From positions 1-64,000 of the forward strand of contig CATXID010000005.1 in NCBI GenBank assembly GCA_958369225.1: a stretch of 64,000 nt of DNA, given 5' to 3'. This DNA is from an uncultured Collinsella sp. (GTDB lineage Bacteria; Actinomycetota; Coriobacteriia; Coriobacteriales; Coriobacteriaceae). The translations under genes and the position numbers were made by a program. Shown here piece by piece: positions 32,419 to 41,648 of this stretch (its first letter is position 1; every line of letters begins with the position of its first letter). The notes beneath the pieces are model-generated. The model worked only from the letters and a program-made list of their open reading frames with translations. It did not search any database and was not told the DNA's origin.

Positions 32419-33558
32419 TCACGTGGTGGCCCCCTTTGAGAGGCTCACGAGCATGGTGGTCCCGTTCTCGGAACTTGCTTCGACCTCTACCGTGCCACCG
32501 TGAAGCGCTGCAATCTCCCAAACAAGCGCTAGTCCGAGTCCTGCGCCGCCGTATGCCCTGCTGCGAGATTTGTCTAGACGAAAGAACGGCTGGAAGATGC
32601 TCTCTCGGTACTGCTTGGGTATTCCCGGGCCCTCATCTTTGACTCGCAGGAGCACGTGGCTGTCGCTGTCGCTAATGGAGACGTTGACAGTCGAGCCGGT
32701 GCGGCTGTAACGGATGGCGTTTTCGACCAGATTGAACACCAGCCGATAGAGGAGCGTATCACTTCCGATTGTCAAAGCGTCTCCAGCGCAATCGAGGGTT
32801 ACCTCCTTATCCTCGGCAAGTGGCGCAAGGTCGGTGAGGACCTCTTCGGACAAGGGGCCAAGTTCAACATCGTCCTCGCAAGGAACGCTGCGGAGCTCAC
32901 TCATCTCGAGCAATACCTTGCTCATTCGAGACATGCGCTCGGTTTGTTCTTGTAGCAAGCCGAGCAGCTCGGCTGTTTCGGGTCGCAAACCGGAGTGCTC
33001 GGAGATGAAAAGTTCAATCTGTGCTTGCATAAGGGCGAGCGGGGTGCGCAGCTCGTGTGCGGCGTTGCCGGTAAACTGACGCTGTGCAGAGAACCCTTCG
33101 CCAAGACGGGCGATCATGTTGTTGAAAGAGGCGCTGCATCGTTGTAGCTCGGTGGGCACATCTTCACTGAGTCTGATTTCGCTTAGGTTGTCAGGCTGCA
33201 CACGCTCAACCTGGGCGGCAAAAGCCCGTAGCGGTTTGAGCGCACGGCCGCTCACAAAGTATGCCAGCACGCCGCCAAGGAGTGTGACTCCAGCCGTGAT
33301 GCGCCAGGTTGTCGTGCCAAAAGACTCCTGTGCGTCGTTTACGACGATCGTGACTTTGTCATCGGGGGTCGCTTTCGTTGGGTCGAACGCCTGGGGCGAA
33401 TCTTCGCCGGTTGCGTTAAAGGCCGAGATGTTACTGCCGATGGCATCCATGTAGCGCATGCCCGTATAGCCGACCAGGCAGTTTGTCAGCACGCATGCCG
33501 CACACGTGAGCAGTGCCGTCATAATCGTTATGCGCCATTGCAGCGAAAGCCTTTTCAT
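32419..33558 (-). CDS. Sensor histidine kinase (two-component)
   Basis: A 379-residue classical kinase: membrane segment about 10-32, an 50-residue exterior loop, second segment about 87-105, HAMP, HisKA with phospho-His in GNAAHELRTPLALM, and HATPase with LVFNLVENAIRYSR (N box), KDEGPGIP (G1) and GGAGLGLALV (G2). The start overlaps the stop of the regulator gene (ATGA). Divergent from the CXXC-peptide/polyferredoxin/TlpA operon, so it probably controls it; exterior loop ligand unknown. Confidence 0.92.
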   Translation of the reverse strand: MKRLSLQWRITIMTALLTCAACVLTNCLVGYTGMRYMDAIGSNISAFNATGEDSPQAFDPTKATPDDKVTIVVNDAQESFGTTTWRITAGVTLLGGVLAYFVSGRALKPLRAFAAQVERVQPDNLSEIRLSEDVPTELQRCSASFNNMIARLGEGFSAQRQFTGNAAHELRTPLALMQAQIELFISEHSGLRPETAELLGLLQEQTERMSRMSKVLLEMSELRSVPCEDDVELGPLSEEVLTDLAPLAEDKEVTLDCAGDALTIGSDTLLYRLVFNLVENAIRYSRTGSTVNVSISDSDSHVLLRVKDEGPGIPKQYRESIFQPFFRLDKSRSRAYGGAGLGLALVWEIAALHGGTVEVEASSENGTTMLVSLSKGATT

Positions 33559-34229
33559 TCGTTATCCTCCATAACGTAGCCCTCTCCAATCCGATTGCGA
33601 ATCGGGTCGTATCCCAAAGCGCTGCGTAACTTTTTGCGGAGCGACGAGATGTGAACGCGGGTTGCATTGCTAAAGCTGTTCACGCTGCTATCCCAAACGT
33701 GCTCGATAAGCTCCTCTTGGCTTACCGGTCGCCCCTGATTAAGCATCAGGTATTCCAAGATTCCCGTTTCCTTGCGTGTAAGAGATAGAGCCTCACTGTC
33801 CACGGAAGCGATGCGCGCCTTGGTGTCAAAGCGGAGCTTTCCGCAGGTTAATACTATGTCGCTTTGTGCGAAGCGCCTGAGGGTAAGGCTGCGGATCCTT
33901 GCCGCAAGTTCGTCCAGATGAAACGGCTTGGTGAGGTAATCGTTGGCGCCGGCATCGAGTCCGTCGACCTTATCGGATACTTCGCCGCGCGCGGACAGAA
34001 TCAGCACCTTGGTCTCGCGGTCGGTTTTCCTAAGTTCCCTGAGCACGGTCATGCCATCGATACGGGGAAGGTTGAGGTCGAGTACCACGAGGTCAAAGAC
34101 TTCGACGCCCAGCAGGTCGAGCGCCTCCTGTCCATCGTGACAGCAGTCGACGCTGTACGCCAAGTTTCGCAAACTGCGCGCGATTGCATCGCACAGTGCT
34201 CGCTCGTCTTCGACGATCAAAATACGCAT
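33555..34229 (-). CDS. OmpR/PhoB-family response regulator
   Basis: A 224-residue regulator: receiver with acidic pocket E-D (VEDERALC), phospho-Asp in LVVLDLNLPRIDG and Lys in YLTKPF; winged-helix DNA-binding domain with RKETGILEYLMLNQGRPVSQEELIEHVW and NATRVHISSLRKKL. ATG 34229 preferred over a start six codons upstream. First gene of the pair with the kinase. Confidence 0.92.
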   Translation of the reverse strand: MRILIVEDERALCDAIARSLRNLAYSVDCCHDGQEALDLLGVEVFDLVVLDLNLPRIDGMTVLRELRKTDRETKVLILSARGEVSDKVDGLDAGANDYLTKPFHLDELAARIRSLTLRRFAQSDIVLTCGKLRFDTKARIASVDSEALSLTRKETGILEYLMLNQGRPVSQEELIEHVWDSSVNSFSNATRVHISSLRKKLRSALGYDPIRNRIGEGYVMEDNE

Positions 34230-34319
34230 AACAGTCTCCTTGCACATTCCAAATCGCGCTTAACACGGATTTTATAGCCGATATGGTCCAATGGTCGCGT
34301 AACGAAAGGAGTGGTCAGG

Positions 34320-34466
34320 TTGTTCAAAGCGGTAAAACCCGTGGTACAGGTCGTTTTGTTGATCGTCGGAATTGCCATGGTGTGCTTTGGCGTTATGCGT
34401 GGCGAGGCGGATGCCGTGCTGGCCAAAGCGATTAGGCTGTGCTTGGAGTGTATCGGAATTGGATAA
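34320..34466 (+). CDS. CD1871A-like CXXC-motif peptide
   Basis: A 48-residue protein starting with TTG 8 nt behind AAAGGAG (34305-34311). One membrane helix (VVQVVLLIVGIAMVCFGVM) is followed by RGEADAVLAKAIRLCLECIGIG, the ending of the CD1871A family, with CLEC as CXXC at the C terminus. Such peptides are encoded together with polyferredoxin-like membrane proteins and TlpA-type lipoproteins and are presumed thiol carriers. Its stop overlaps the next gene's TTG start by 8 nt. Confidence 0.8.
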   Translation: MFKAVKPVVQVVLLIVGIAMVCFGVMRGEADAVLAKAIRLCLECIGIG

Positions 34467-35361
34467 AAGAGAAAACACTGCGTCGCATGTTTTGGCTCGA
34501 TTTCGCGGATTCATTCAGGCGGCGGCGACGCTCGTCACCAACATTCACCTGCCAAACTTTGCCAAAGGCGGCATCTATCAGGGCGCGGGGAAAACAGTCT
34601 GCGTACCTGGACTTAATTGCTATTCGTGCCCCGCGGCATCGGGTGCGTGCCCCATCGGGTCGTTCCAGTCGGTGGTAGGTTCATCCAAGTTCAACTTTTC
34701 TTACTACGTCACCGGTACGCTCATTTTGCTCGGCGTGCTGCTGGGACGCTTTGTATGTGGCTTTCTGTGCCCGTTTGGCTGGCTACAAGAGCTGCTGCAC
34801 AAGATTCCCGGCAAAAAGTTCTCCACGAAAAAGCTCAAGCCGCTCACGTACATCAAGTACGTCGTGCTGCTGTTTGCCGTGGTGCTGCTGCCCGTCTTGG
34901 TGGTTAACGACGTGGGCATGGGCGACCCGTTCTTTTGCAAGTACATCTGTCCACAGGGTGTGCTCGAGGGCGCCATTCCGCTGGCCATTGCCAATGCCGG
35001 CATTCGATCTGCGTTGGGACATCTCTTTACTTGGAAACTTGCCGTTCTCATTGCCGTGGTAGTGCTGAGCGTTTTGTTCTACCGCCCCTTCTGCAAATGG
35101 ATTTGTCCACTCGGCGCATTCTATGCGCTCATGAATAAGGTATCCCTACTGGGGATCCGGGTCGATGCATGCAAATGTGTCTCGTGCGGCAAGTGCTCAA
35201 AGGTTTGTCAGATGGACGTTGATGTGGTCCGCGCGCCCAATCATGCCGAATGCATCCGGTGCGGAAAGTGCATCGGGGCCTGTCCTGTCGATGCCATCAG
35301 CTATCGCTATGGCCTGGATGTGTCGGCGGAAAAGCTTCCCTTGACCGCCGATAAAAAGTAA
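34459..35361 (+). CDS. NapH/CcoG-like 4Fe-4S membrane protein
   Basis: A 300-residue protein from TTG 34459 (GGAG 10 nt upstream). It has about five membrane segments, two CxxxCP motifs (FVCGFLCPFGWLQE and FCKWICPLGAFY) plus FCKYICPQG, and two 4Fe-4S clusters at the C terminus (CVSCGKCSKVC and CIRCGKCIGACP). This is the polyferredoxin family related to NapH and YccM, which passes electrons through the membrane. With the CXXC peptide and the TlpA lipoprotein it probably delivers reducing power to exported thiols. Confidence 0.88.
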   Translation: MDKRENTASHVLARFRGFIQAAATLVTNIHLPNFAKGGIYQGAGKTVCVPGLNCYSCPAASGACPIGSFQSVVGSSKFNFSYYVTGTLILLGVLLGRFVCGFLCPFGWLQELLHKIPGKKFSTKKLKPLTYIKYVVLLFAVVLLPVLVVNDVGMGDPFFCKYICPQGVLEGAIPLAIANAGIRSALGHLFTWKLAVLIAVVVLSVLFYRPFCKWICPLGAFYALMNKVSLLGIRVDACKCVSCGKCSKVCQMDVDVVRAPNHAECIRCGKCIGACPVDAISYRYGLDVSAEKLPLTADKK

Positions 35362-35390
35362 ACAAGCTTCGACAAAACGGAGGAATGATC

Positions 35391-36362
35391 ATGAAGCTTT
35401 CTAAGATTGCGGCCCTGTTTATGGTGCCGGTATTGGCCTTGTGCCTTGTGGCATGTTCGGCGCCCGGTGGCAATGCGAGCGAATCTGCGAGCTCCGATCC
35501 TATGATCGCAGAACTCACTGCGCAGAAGCCGGCCAATGCCGACGAGGCCGCCGAGCTGTATGCGAAGCTCATGCAGAAGGAGAACGAGATCTTTTCGAGT
35601 GATAACGCGCTGTGGGAAAAGGTATTCAATGCGGCAAATAAAGACTCGACAATGATTGAGGACGGCAGCAATTACGGCGATTTTCTGCTCAAGACCATCG
35701 ACGGTGCCAAGGATGAGTTCACGGCGGATGAGCTTAAGACACTCAAGGCCGGTGCACAGCAGATCAAGGAGATCGAGGACAAGCTCGAGAGCTTGGAGAA
35801 GGAGTTCCCCGGCTGTGGAAGCACGCCGAGCGCAGGCGAGAGCGTCGACGCTTCGGCCGCTGGCATGACGGCCGGTGCCAATGCTTCGAGCGAGGCGACG
35901 AAGTTCCCCAGCTTTACGGGCAAGGACCTGGATGGCAACGACGTGAACAGCGACGAGCTGTTCTCTAAGAACAAGGTCACCGTCATGAACTTCTGGTTCA
36001 CTACTTGCAAGCCGTGCGTGGGCGAGCTGGGCGACCTTGAGGACCTGAATAAGGAGCTTGCCAAGAAGGGCGGACAGGTCGTGGGCGTCAATTCCTTTAC
36101 GCTCGATGGCAACAAGGGCGAGATTGCAGATGCCAAGGACGTGCTGAGCAAGAAGGGCGTGACATATAAGAACATCTGGTTCAAGTCGGATAGCGAGGCC
36201 GGTAAGTTCACGTCAAATTTGTTCTCGTTCCCGACAACGTATGTCATCGATCAGAATGGCAACATCGTAGGGGAGCCCATCGTGGGAGCCATCAGCTCCG
36301 CCGAGCAGCGCGCTGCACTCAACAAACTTATCGACCAGGCGATTGCGAATAGCGAGCAGTAA
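35391..36362 (+). CDS. TlpA/ResA-like thioredoxin lipoprotein
   Basis: A 323-residue protein. The lipoprotein signal ends LVACSA (Cys about 21). A helical domain of about 120 residues follows, then a thioredoxin domain with FPSFTGKDLDGNDV and the active site NFWFTTCKPCVGEL (CKPC, as in TlpA/ResA where the form is CxPC), and the cis-Pro in FPTTYVID. ATG 35391 is 7 nt behind GGAGG. Predicted to reduce or oxidise exported thiols, receiving electrons from the upstream membrane protein. A terminator follows at 36442. Confidence 0.88.
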   Translation: MKLSKIAALFMVPVLALCLVACSAPGGNASESASSDPMIAELTAQKPANADEAAELYAKLMQKENEIFSSDNALWEKVFNAANKDSTMIEDGSNYGDFLLKTIDGAKDEFTADELKTLKAGAQQIKEIEDKLESLEKEFPGCGSTPSAGESVDASAAGMTAGANASSEATKFPSFTGKDLDGNDVNSDELFSKNKVTVMNFWFTTCKPCVGELGDLEDLNKELAKKGGQVVGVNSFTLDGNKGEIADAKDVLSKKGVTYKNIWFKSDSEAGKFTSNLFSFPTTYVIDQNGNIVGEPIVGAISSAEQRAALNKLIDQAIANSEQ

Positions 36363-36441
36363 AAAACACGTAAAGCATCGCGAGGATCGTGTGTCGCTGT
36401 GCGTAGTAGTCCCCTGCCTTTCAAGATAATCTCCACCATAT

Positions 36442-36469
36442 AGAGGCCCCACTTGGGGCCTCTTTTTTG
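36442..36469 (+). terminator. Strong intrinsic terminator after the redox operon
   Basis: AGAGGCCCC (36442-36450) pairs with GGGGCCTCT (36455-36463) around ACTT, followed by TTTTTT. Confidence 0.9.
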
Positions 36470-36615
36470 GGCGCCGTCCCGTTCGTTTTTTGGTGCGGTT
36501 CCCTACATTCCTCACTGGTGTCGGTGAAAAATGGGGATAGAGTAGGACAAACGCGTCGAATACGAACGGCGGGGGAGAGTGGGCGAGTGCGCCCGCGTGG
36601 GAGAGGTTGCCGTCC

Positions 36616-39600
36616 ATGTTGGAGCTCAAAGGTATTTGCAAAAGGTACGTTACGCAGTCGTTTACGCAGGTGGCGCTCGACAGCGTGAGCCTGGCTTTTC
36701 GCGATAACGAGTTCGTGGCCATTCTGGGACCTTCGGGCTCGGGTAAAACCACGATGCTCAACGTTATCGGCGGACTCGACCACTTTGACTCGGGCGATCT
36801 GTTGATCGACGGTATTTCGACCAAGGACTTTCACGATCGCGATTGGGATGCCTATCGCAACAACCGCATCGGCTTTGTGTTCCAAAGCTATAACCTCATT
36901 CCGCATCAGACCATTTTGGAAAACGTGGAGCTGGCGCTCACGCTCACGGGCGTGGGGCATGCCGAGCGCCGCCAGCGTGCGCGCGAGGCGTTGGAGAAAG
37001 TCGGCCTGGGCGAGCACGTGAACAAGCGCCCGAGCCAGCTTTCGGGCGGGCAGATGCAGCGTGTGGCCATCGCCCGCGCCCTGATCAACGACCCCGAGAT
37101 CGTGCTGGCAGACGAGCCGACCGGCGCTTTGGATTCAACGACATCCGTGCAGGTCATGGATTTGCTCAAGGACGTGGCGCGCGACCGCCTGGTCATCATG
37201 GTCACGCACAATCCCGAGCTGGCGTACCAGTACGCCACGCGCATCGTCAACCTGGCGGACGGTAAGATCACCGACGATTCCGACCCTTTCGATGTCGCCG
37301 ACGCCACGCGCCGCGAAGCCAAGCCTACGCGCAAAACCTCGATGAGCTTTGTGACGGCGCTGGGGCTTTCTGCTCGAAACCTCATGACCAAGAAAGGCCG
37401 TACGGCCATGACGGCCTTTGCGGGCTCGATTGGCATTATCGGTATCGCGGCGATTCTGGCGCTGTCCAATGGCGTAAACGGCTACATCAAAAAGGTCGAG
37501 GAGGATACGCTCTCGAGCTACCCGCTTACGATCTCCAAGCAGGATTATGACCTGTCGTCCATGATGGGCGGACAGGGGGCTGCGGATGACGAGGCGTCCA
37601 ACGGCGAGGATTTATCTGACGGTACTGGTGGCAAAGCTAAGGGAACCGATAAGATTCCTGTGGTCACGGCCGTAAAGGATATGTTTGCGAGCGTTAAGTC
37701 CAATGACATGACGAGCTTTAAGGCATGGCTCGATGCCGGTGGCGACGGCATCGATAAAGAAGTCAACGCCATTCAGTACGGCTACGGTGTATCGCCGGTT
37801 GTCTATCGTGCCGGCAAGGGCGACGAGAAGCCCGTCCGGCTTGTTCCCAACGCTATGACCGAGGCCATGAGCGGAGGCGCAAGTTCGGCGGCAACGGTGA
37901 GCATGGAATCCATGGGAACCTCGGTCTTTAACGAGATGATCGACGACCAGAGTCTGCTCGACAGCCAGTACGATGTCATCGCCGGTCACTGGCCCACGTC
38001 CGCCAACGAAGCCGTGATGGTGCTTTCGAGTCGCGGTACGGTGGGCGACTACACGCTCTACAGCATCGGTGCGTTGGATATCAATGAGCTTAACAATCTG
38101 GTTAACAGCGCTATGACGGCTGACGGTGGGGTCGAAGCGCCCGAGACCGGTACCGACTTTACCTACGACGATGCGTTGTCCACGACGTTTAAGGTGTTGT
38201 CGCCGTCCGATGCCTATCGCAAAAACGAAGATACCGGCATGTGGACAGACATGTCTGGCGACGCCGACTTTATGGCCGCCAAGGTTGCCGACGGTATCGA
38301 CGTGCACATTGTGGGCGTGGTACGACCCGACGAGACGGCCAATGCGAGCGCGTTGTCTCCGGGCATTGCCTATACGCATGCACTGACTCGCCAGCTTATG
38401 GAGCGCGCCGCCGTTTCGCAGATTGTGCAAGAGCAGCTTGCGCATCCCGAGACGGATGTCTTTACGGGCAAGTCTTTCGATGAGCTGCAAGGCGAGGCCA
38501 AGCAAGGCGTGGATCTGGGCAGCATGTTCAGTGTGGACGAGGCGGCGCTCAAGAGCGCGTTCTCGTTTGATGCGTCTGCACTCTCGGGTGCGGCCGGCGG
38601 TATGGACCTGTCGGGTCTTGACTTGTCCGGGCTGGACATTGACCTTTCGGACGTTGGCAAGGATATCGACTTCAGTGACATCATGGCAAAAGCACCGGCC
38701 CCAGATTTCTCGGGCATCTTTGACGGTCTGGAGCTCACACCCGAGCAAATGCAGCAGGTGGGAACGCTTGCCAACCAACTGTTTGAGGGCTTTTTGCGGT
38801 CTGATCAGTTTAGGGCGCTGTCACCCGAAGATCTTAAAGACGCGTCAAAGCTCGCTGCCGCATTCTCGACGTATCTTGAGAATGATGCCGCAGCCCAGCA
38901 ATACCTGGCTCAGCTCAAGGCGCTCGGCGGCGATGCCCTGGCCGAGCGCCTGCAGCAGACGATGACCGACTATGTGCAAAAGCAGCTGGCTCCGTATCTG
39001 CAGCAGGCTATGGATCAGGTGATGAAGGCAATCAGCGAGCAGATAGCGTCGACGGTATCGTCCCAGCTCAAGGCGGGCGCGGCAGGGCTCATGGACCAGA
39101 TGGCGACGCAGATGTCTTCGAGTTTTGCCAACCTGGCGAGCGCCATGCACGTGGATGCGAGTGCCTTTGCTCGTGCCATCCATTTCAACATGGACGTCGA
39201 GGATCTGAGCTCGCTCATGATGAGCTATGCCAAGGCGTCGAAGCTCACCTACGACAACAATCTGACCACGTTGGGTTATGCGGACGAGGCGGATCCCATC
39301 TCGGTCAAGATTTTCCCGCGTGACTTTGAGGCCAAGGAGCGCGTACTCGACCATATCGATGCGTACAACAAGCAGGTCAAAGCCGCCGGCCACGACGAGC
39401 GGGCAATCTCGTACACCGACTACATGGGCATCATCATGGGTTCGGTGACCGACATCGTGAATACCATCAGCTTGGTGCTCATCGCATTCGTGAGTATCAG
39501 TCTGGTGGTGAGCTCCATCATGATCGGCATCATCACCTACATCAGCGTGCTGGAGCGCAAGAAGGAGATCGGCATCCTGCGCGCGATTGGCGCGTCAAAG

Positions 39601-39867
39601 CGCAACGTGGCCAACGTGTTCAACGCCGAGACCTTTATCGAGGGCCTCATCGCCGGCGTCTTTGCCATTGTCGTTGTGGTGCTCGTGAGCTTTCCGGTTA
39701 ATACCTGGGCGCTTGCTGCCAAACAGGTCCCCAATCTGATGAGCCTGCCCGTGCAGGATGCGCTGGTGCTCATTGCAATTTCGGTGCTGCTGACGGTCAT
39801 TGCCGGCCTGCTGCCCGCCCGTAGCGCATCCAAGAAGGACCCCGTCGAAGCCCTGCGCTCCGAATAA
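36616..39867 (+). CDS. ABC transporter, fused ATPase and MacB/FtsX-type permease
   Basis: A 1083-residue protein. ATPase domain (1-235): LGPSGSGKTTMLNVIGG, QSYNLIPHQT, QLSGGQMQRVAIARAL, VLADEPTGALD, MVTHNPELA. Then a FtsX-type permease with a first helix about 262-285, a very large exterior part of about 650 residues, and three C-terminal helices including ISLVVSSIMIGIITYISVLERKKEIGILRAIGASKR. The exterior part contains an acidic repeat, DLSGLDLSGLDIDLSD, and long Gln/Ala helices, unlike MacB. Such fused exporters act on lipoproteins, peptides or cell-wall factors. ATG 36616 has GAGAGG 9 nt upstream; the stop lies in the terminator hairpin. Confidence 0.9.
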   Translation: MLELKGICKRYVTQSFTQVALDSVSLAFRDNEFVAILGPSGSGKTTMLNVIGGLDHFDSGDLLIDGISTKDFHDRDWDAYRNNRIGFVFQSYNLIPHQTILENVELALTLTGVGHAERRQRAREALEKVGLGEHVNKRPSQLSGGQMQRVAIARALINDPEIVLADEPTGALDSTTSVQVMDLLKDVARDRLVIMVTHNPELAYQYATRIVNLADGKITDDSDPFDVADATRREAKPTRKTSMSFVTALGLSARNLMTKKGRTAMTAFAGSIGIIGIAAILALSNGVNGYIKKVEEDTLSSYPLTISKQDYDLSSMMGGQGAADDEASNGEDLSDGTGGKAKGTDKIPVVTAVKDMFASVKSNDMTSFKAWLDAGGDGIDKEVNAIQYGYGVSPVVYRAGKGDEKPVRLVPNAMTEAMSGGASSAATVSMESMGTSVFNEMIDDQSLLDSQYDVIAGHWPTSANEAVMVLSSRGTVGDYTLYSIGALDINELNNLVNSAMTADGGVEAPETGTDFTYDDALSTTFKVLSPSDAYRKNEDTGMWTDMSGDADFMAAKVADGIDVHIVGVVRPDETANASALSPGIAYTHALTRQLMERAAVSQIVQEQLAHPETDVFTGKSFDELQGEAKQGVDLGSMFSVDEAALKSAFSFDASALSGAAGGMDLSGLDLSGLDIDLSDVGKDIDFSDIMAKAPAPDFSGIFDGLELTPEQMQQVGTLANQLFEGFLRSDQFRALSPEDLKDASKLAAAFSTYLENDAAAQQYLAQLKALGGDALAERLQQTMTDYVQKQLAPYLQQAMDQVMKAISEQIASTVSSQLKAGAAGLMDQMATQMSSSFANLASAMHVDASAFARAIHFNMDVEDLSSLMMSYAKASKLTYDNNLTTLGYADEADPISVKIFPRDFEAKERVLDHIDAYNKQVKAAGHDERAISYTDYMGIIMGSVTDIVNTISLVLIAFVSISLVVSSIMIGIITYISVLERKKEIGILRAIGASKRNVANVFNAETFIEGLIAGVFAIVVVVLVSFPVNTWALAAKQVPNLMSLPVQDALVLIAISVLLTVIAGLLPARSASKKDPVEALRSE

Positions 39868-39898
39868 TGTGACAAAGGGACAGTCCCTTTGTCACATT
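39866..39898 (+). terminator. Hairpin overlapping the stop of the ABC gene
   Basis: A 15-bp perfect stem (39866-39880 with 39884-39898, loop CAG), of the GGGACAGTCCC type. It ends in ...CACATT without a T run, so it may be a repeat rather than a classical terminator. The same hairpin with three changes lies at 46239-46271, and a decayed one at 48135-48165. Confidence 0.6.
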
Positions 39899-39910
39899 GA
39901 GTGGCATGTA

Positions 39911-40098
39911 AATCGGGGTCTAATACTTTTCCGAGAAGTGAACGAGTCAAAATGGACCCCCGAAGCGTCGACACTTTTGAGATGCAATTTCCTGCGGTTT
40001 TGCCAGTCAAATCCTGCGGTTTTGACGTCTAAAAATGTCGATGCTTCGGGGGTCCAAATACAGCCGTTCACTTCTCGGAAAAGTATTAGACCTCGATT
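39911..40098. repeat. Long palindromic repeat, copy 1 (MITE-like)
   Basis: A 188-bp element whose two arms of about 75-80 bp are inverted repeats (left arm ...GGGGTCTAATACTTTTCCG..., right arm ...CGGAAAAGTATTAGACCTC...). The centre contains TCCTGCGGTTTTG twice. With the preceding hairpin and GAGTGGCATGTAAATC spacer, it forms a 231-bp unit (39866-40096) that recurs at 46239-46469 with only three differences, all in the small hairpin. No transposase is encoded. Confidence 0.85.
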
Positions 40099-40180
40099 TT
40101 GCAAGGGCCCAATTACCGTTCGGCACGTTAAGAACTCCCTTTCCCCGCTTAATGCTTGACGGAGAGTCCCCTGGTTTATA

Positions 40181-40198
40181 TACCTATCGGTAGGCATA
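40181..40198. promoter_or_regulatory. Operator candidate upstream of the first MFS gene
   Basis: TACCTATCGGTAGGCATA shows the CGGTAGG-TAT core that also occurs twice in front of the deiminase gene (42303-42372). The TetR protein encoded at 41649-42227 is the likely reader. Confidence 0.5.
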
Positions 40199-40230
40199 TA
40201 GGATGTAATGCCGATAGAAATGGAGTGACC

Positions 40231-41511
40231 ATGGCTCTCACCGCACCAGCCGAAAAAGACCGTCCTCGCGAGAGCAGCGTATTTGCTTGGATTGTCGTTA
40301 TTGCGCTCGGCTTAATGTCCGCCGGAACGACTGGCACATATAGCATTATTGCCGGCTCATTCGTTGCTCCAGTATGTGAAGACCTGGGCTTTGAGTACAC
40401 CTCTTTCTCTTTCTATTTCACTGCGATTCTTCTTGGCCTTGCACTTGGACTTCCACTTTTGAGTCGTTTCATTCCAAAAGTAATAGGCAAACCGTGGCAT
40501 ATTTGCGTTGAACTTGTCCTTATTGCCGCCGGCGCCGCAATGGCGTTCTACACCGAAGTCTGGATGTTCATCGTCTCCGCTGCGGTGATCGGCATCTGCT
40601 TTTCGTTCACAACGGGCGTCTGCATGTCCGATGTTATTGACCAATGGTTCAGTAAATCGTCCGGTCTTGCCATCGGCCTTGCTTGGGGCGTTAATTCTCT
40701 CTGTACGCTGTTGTTGAGCCCTGTCATTACGCTGGTCATCGAGCAACAAGGCTGGCGTACGGGATACATCGTACTTGCGGCCGTTTCTGCAGCTATGATT
40801 TTACCTGCGAGTGCATTTATCATTCGCCTTAAACCCTCTGATCGCAACATGCTTCCGTACGGAGAGACCACCTCTGAAACCCATGAGAGCCACAGCGTCG
40901 ATGAGCGGGAAGATACCCTCTCGGGCATGGCACTCCGTGATGCCACGAAAACGCCGTCTTTTATTCTCTGTGTCCTCCTGCTTTGCGTGGCGCAGCTCAC
41001 CTGCTGCATGAACCAGTTGTTTCCAACCTATGCAAGCGAGGTCGGTTTCAATCCCATCGTAGGAAGCTTAATGGTCTCGGCAGCTTCGTTCTCCGACATC
41101 TTCCTAAATCCCTTCGTAGGCAAAACATGTGACAAACTCGGCGCTATTAAAGCAACGGTCGCGTGGACAGGTGTCAGCATTTTTTCATTCCTACTTCTCA
41201 TCATTGGCGGAAGCAATGAGACCGTTTCCATCATTGCAGCTGGCGTAAACGATGTCATGTTCGCCATTGTTGGAACCGCAATGCCGATGCTTCTCCTCTC
41301 GCTCTTTGGATCACGCGATTTTGGAAGGATCTATTCAATCGTTTGCTCAGCGGGCTATGTCGTCGGTGCTTTTGGAATGCCGGTCATGATGAAGGTTTAC
41401 GGCATGGCAGGGTCATTCCAGGGAGTATTTATCTTCTGCATTGCCTGCAACCTTATGATTGCTGCGTTTGCTATCGTTTCCGGCTTTCTCAGTAAGGCTG
41501 CTGAAAAGTAA
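40231..41511 (+). CDS. MFS transporter (first of two paralogs)
   Basis: A 426-residue protein with 12 predicted membrane helices. RLKPSDRN marks the central loop and FGSRDFGRIY the second-half equivalent of the MFS loop motif. It resembles the oxalate/formate antiporter-like MFS group. It shares long identical stretches with the carrier at 44889-46154 (ALGLMSAGTTG, AGSFVAPVCE, TYASEVGF, FGSRDFGRI) but is lower in GC. ATG 40231 is preceded by GGAG. Context suggests transport of an arginine-derived substrate or product; not proven. Confidence 0.85.
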   Translation: MALTAPAEKDRPRESSVFAWIVVIALGLMSAGTTGTYSIIAGSFVAPVCEDLGFEYTSFSFYFTAILLGLALGLPLLSRFIPKVIGKPWHICVELVLIAAGAAMAFYTEVWMFIVSAAVIGICFSFTTGVCMSDVIDQWFSKSSGLAIGLAWGVNSLCTLLLSPVITLVIEQQGWRTGYIVLAAVSAAMILPASAFIIRLKPSDRNMLPYGETTSETHESHSVDEREDTLSGMALRDATKTPSFILCVLLLCVAQLTCCMNQLFPTYASEVGFNPIVGSLMVSAASFSDIFLNPFVGKTCDKLGAIKATVAWTGVSIFSFLLLIIGGSNETVSIIAAGVNDVMFAIVGTAMPMLLLSLFGSRDFGRIYSIVCSAGYVVGAFGMPVMMKVYGMAGSFQGVFIFCIACNLMIAAFAIVSGFLSKAAEK

Positions 41512-41545
41512 TAAGCGCCGATTGCATCGGCATAGATTGCCATGC

Positions 41546-41588
41546 AACAGGGGTCGACTCCAAGCCAGACTGGAGTCAACCCCTGTTT
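41546..41588. terminator. Bidirectional hairpin between convergent MFS and TetR genes
   Basis: A 17-bp stem with one mismatch (41546-41562 with 41571-41587), followed by TTTTCGTTTT on the plus side. Confidence 0.85.
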
Positions 41589-41648
41589 TCGTTTTAAAGG
41601 TTGCCCGCAGGCACCATGGGTGCCAACATGCGCTTCAGCTTGGCTGGC

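Noticed and set aside
39892..40197. Open frames inside the palindromic repeats (also 46265-46645)
   Set aside because: Identical frames arise from the repeat's inverted arms, without ribosome-binding sites or domains.
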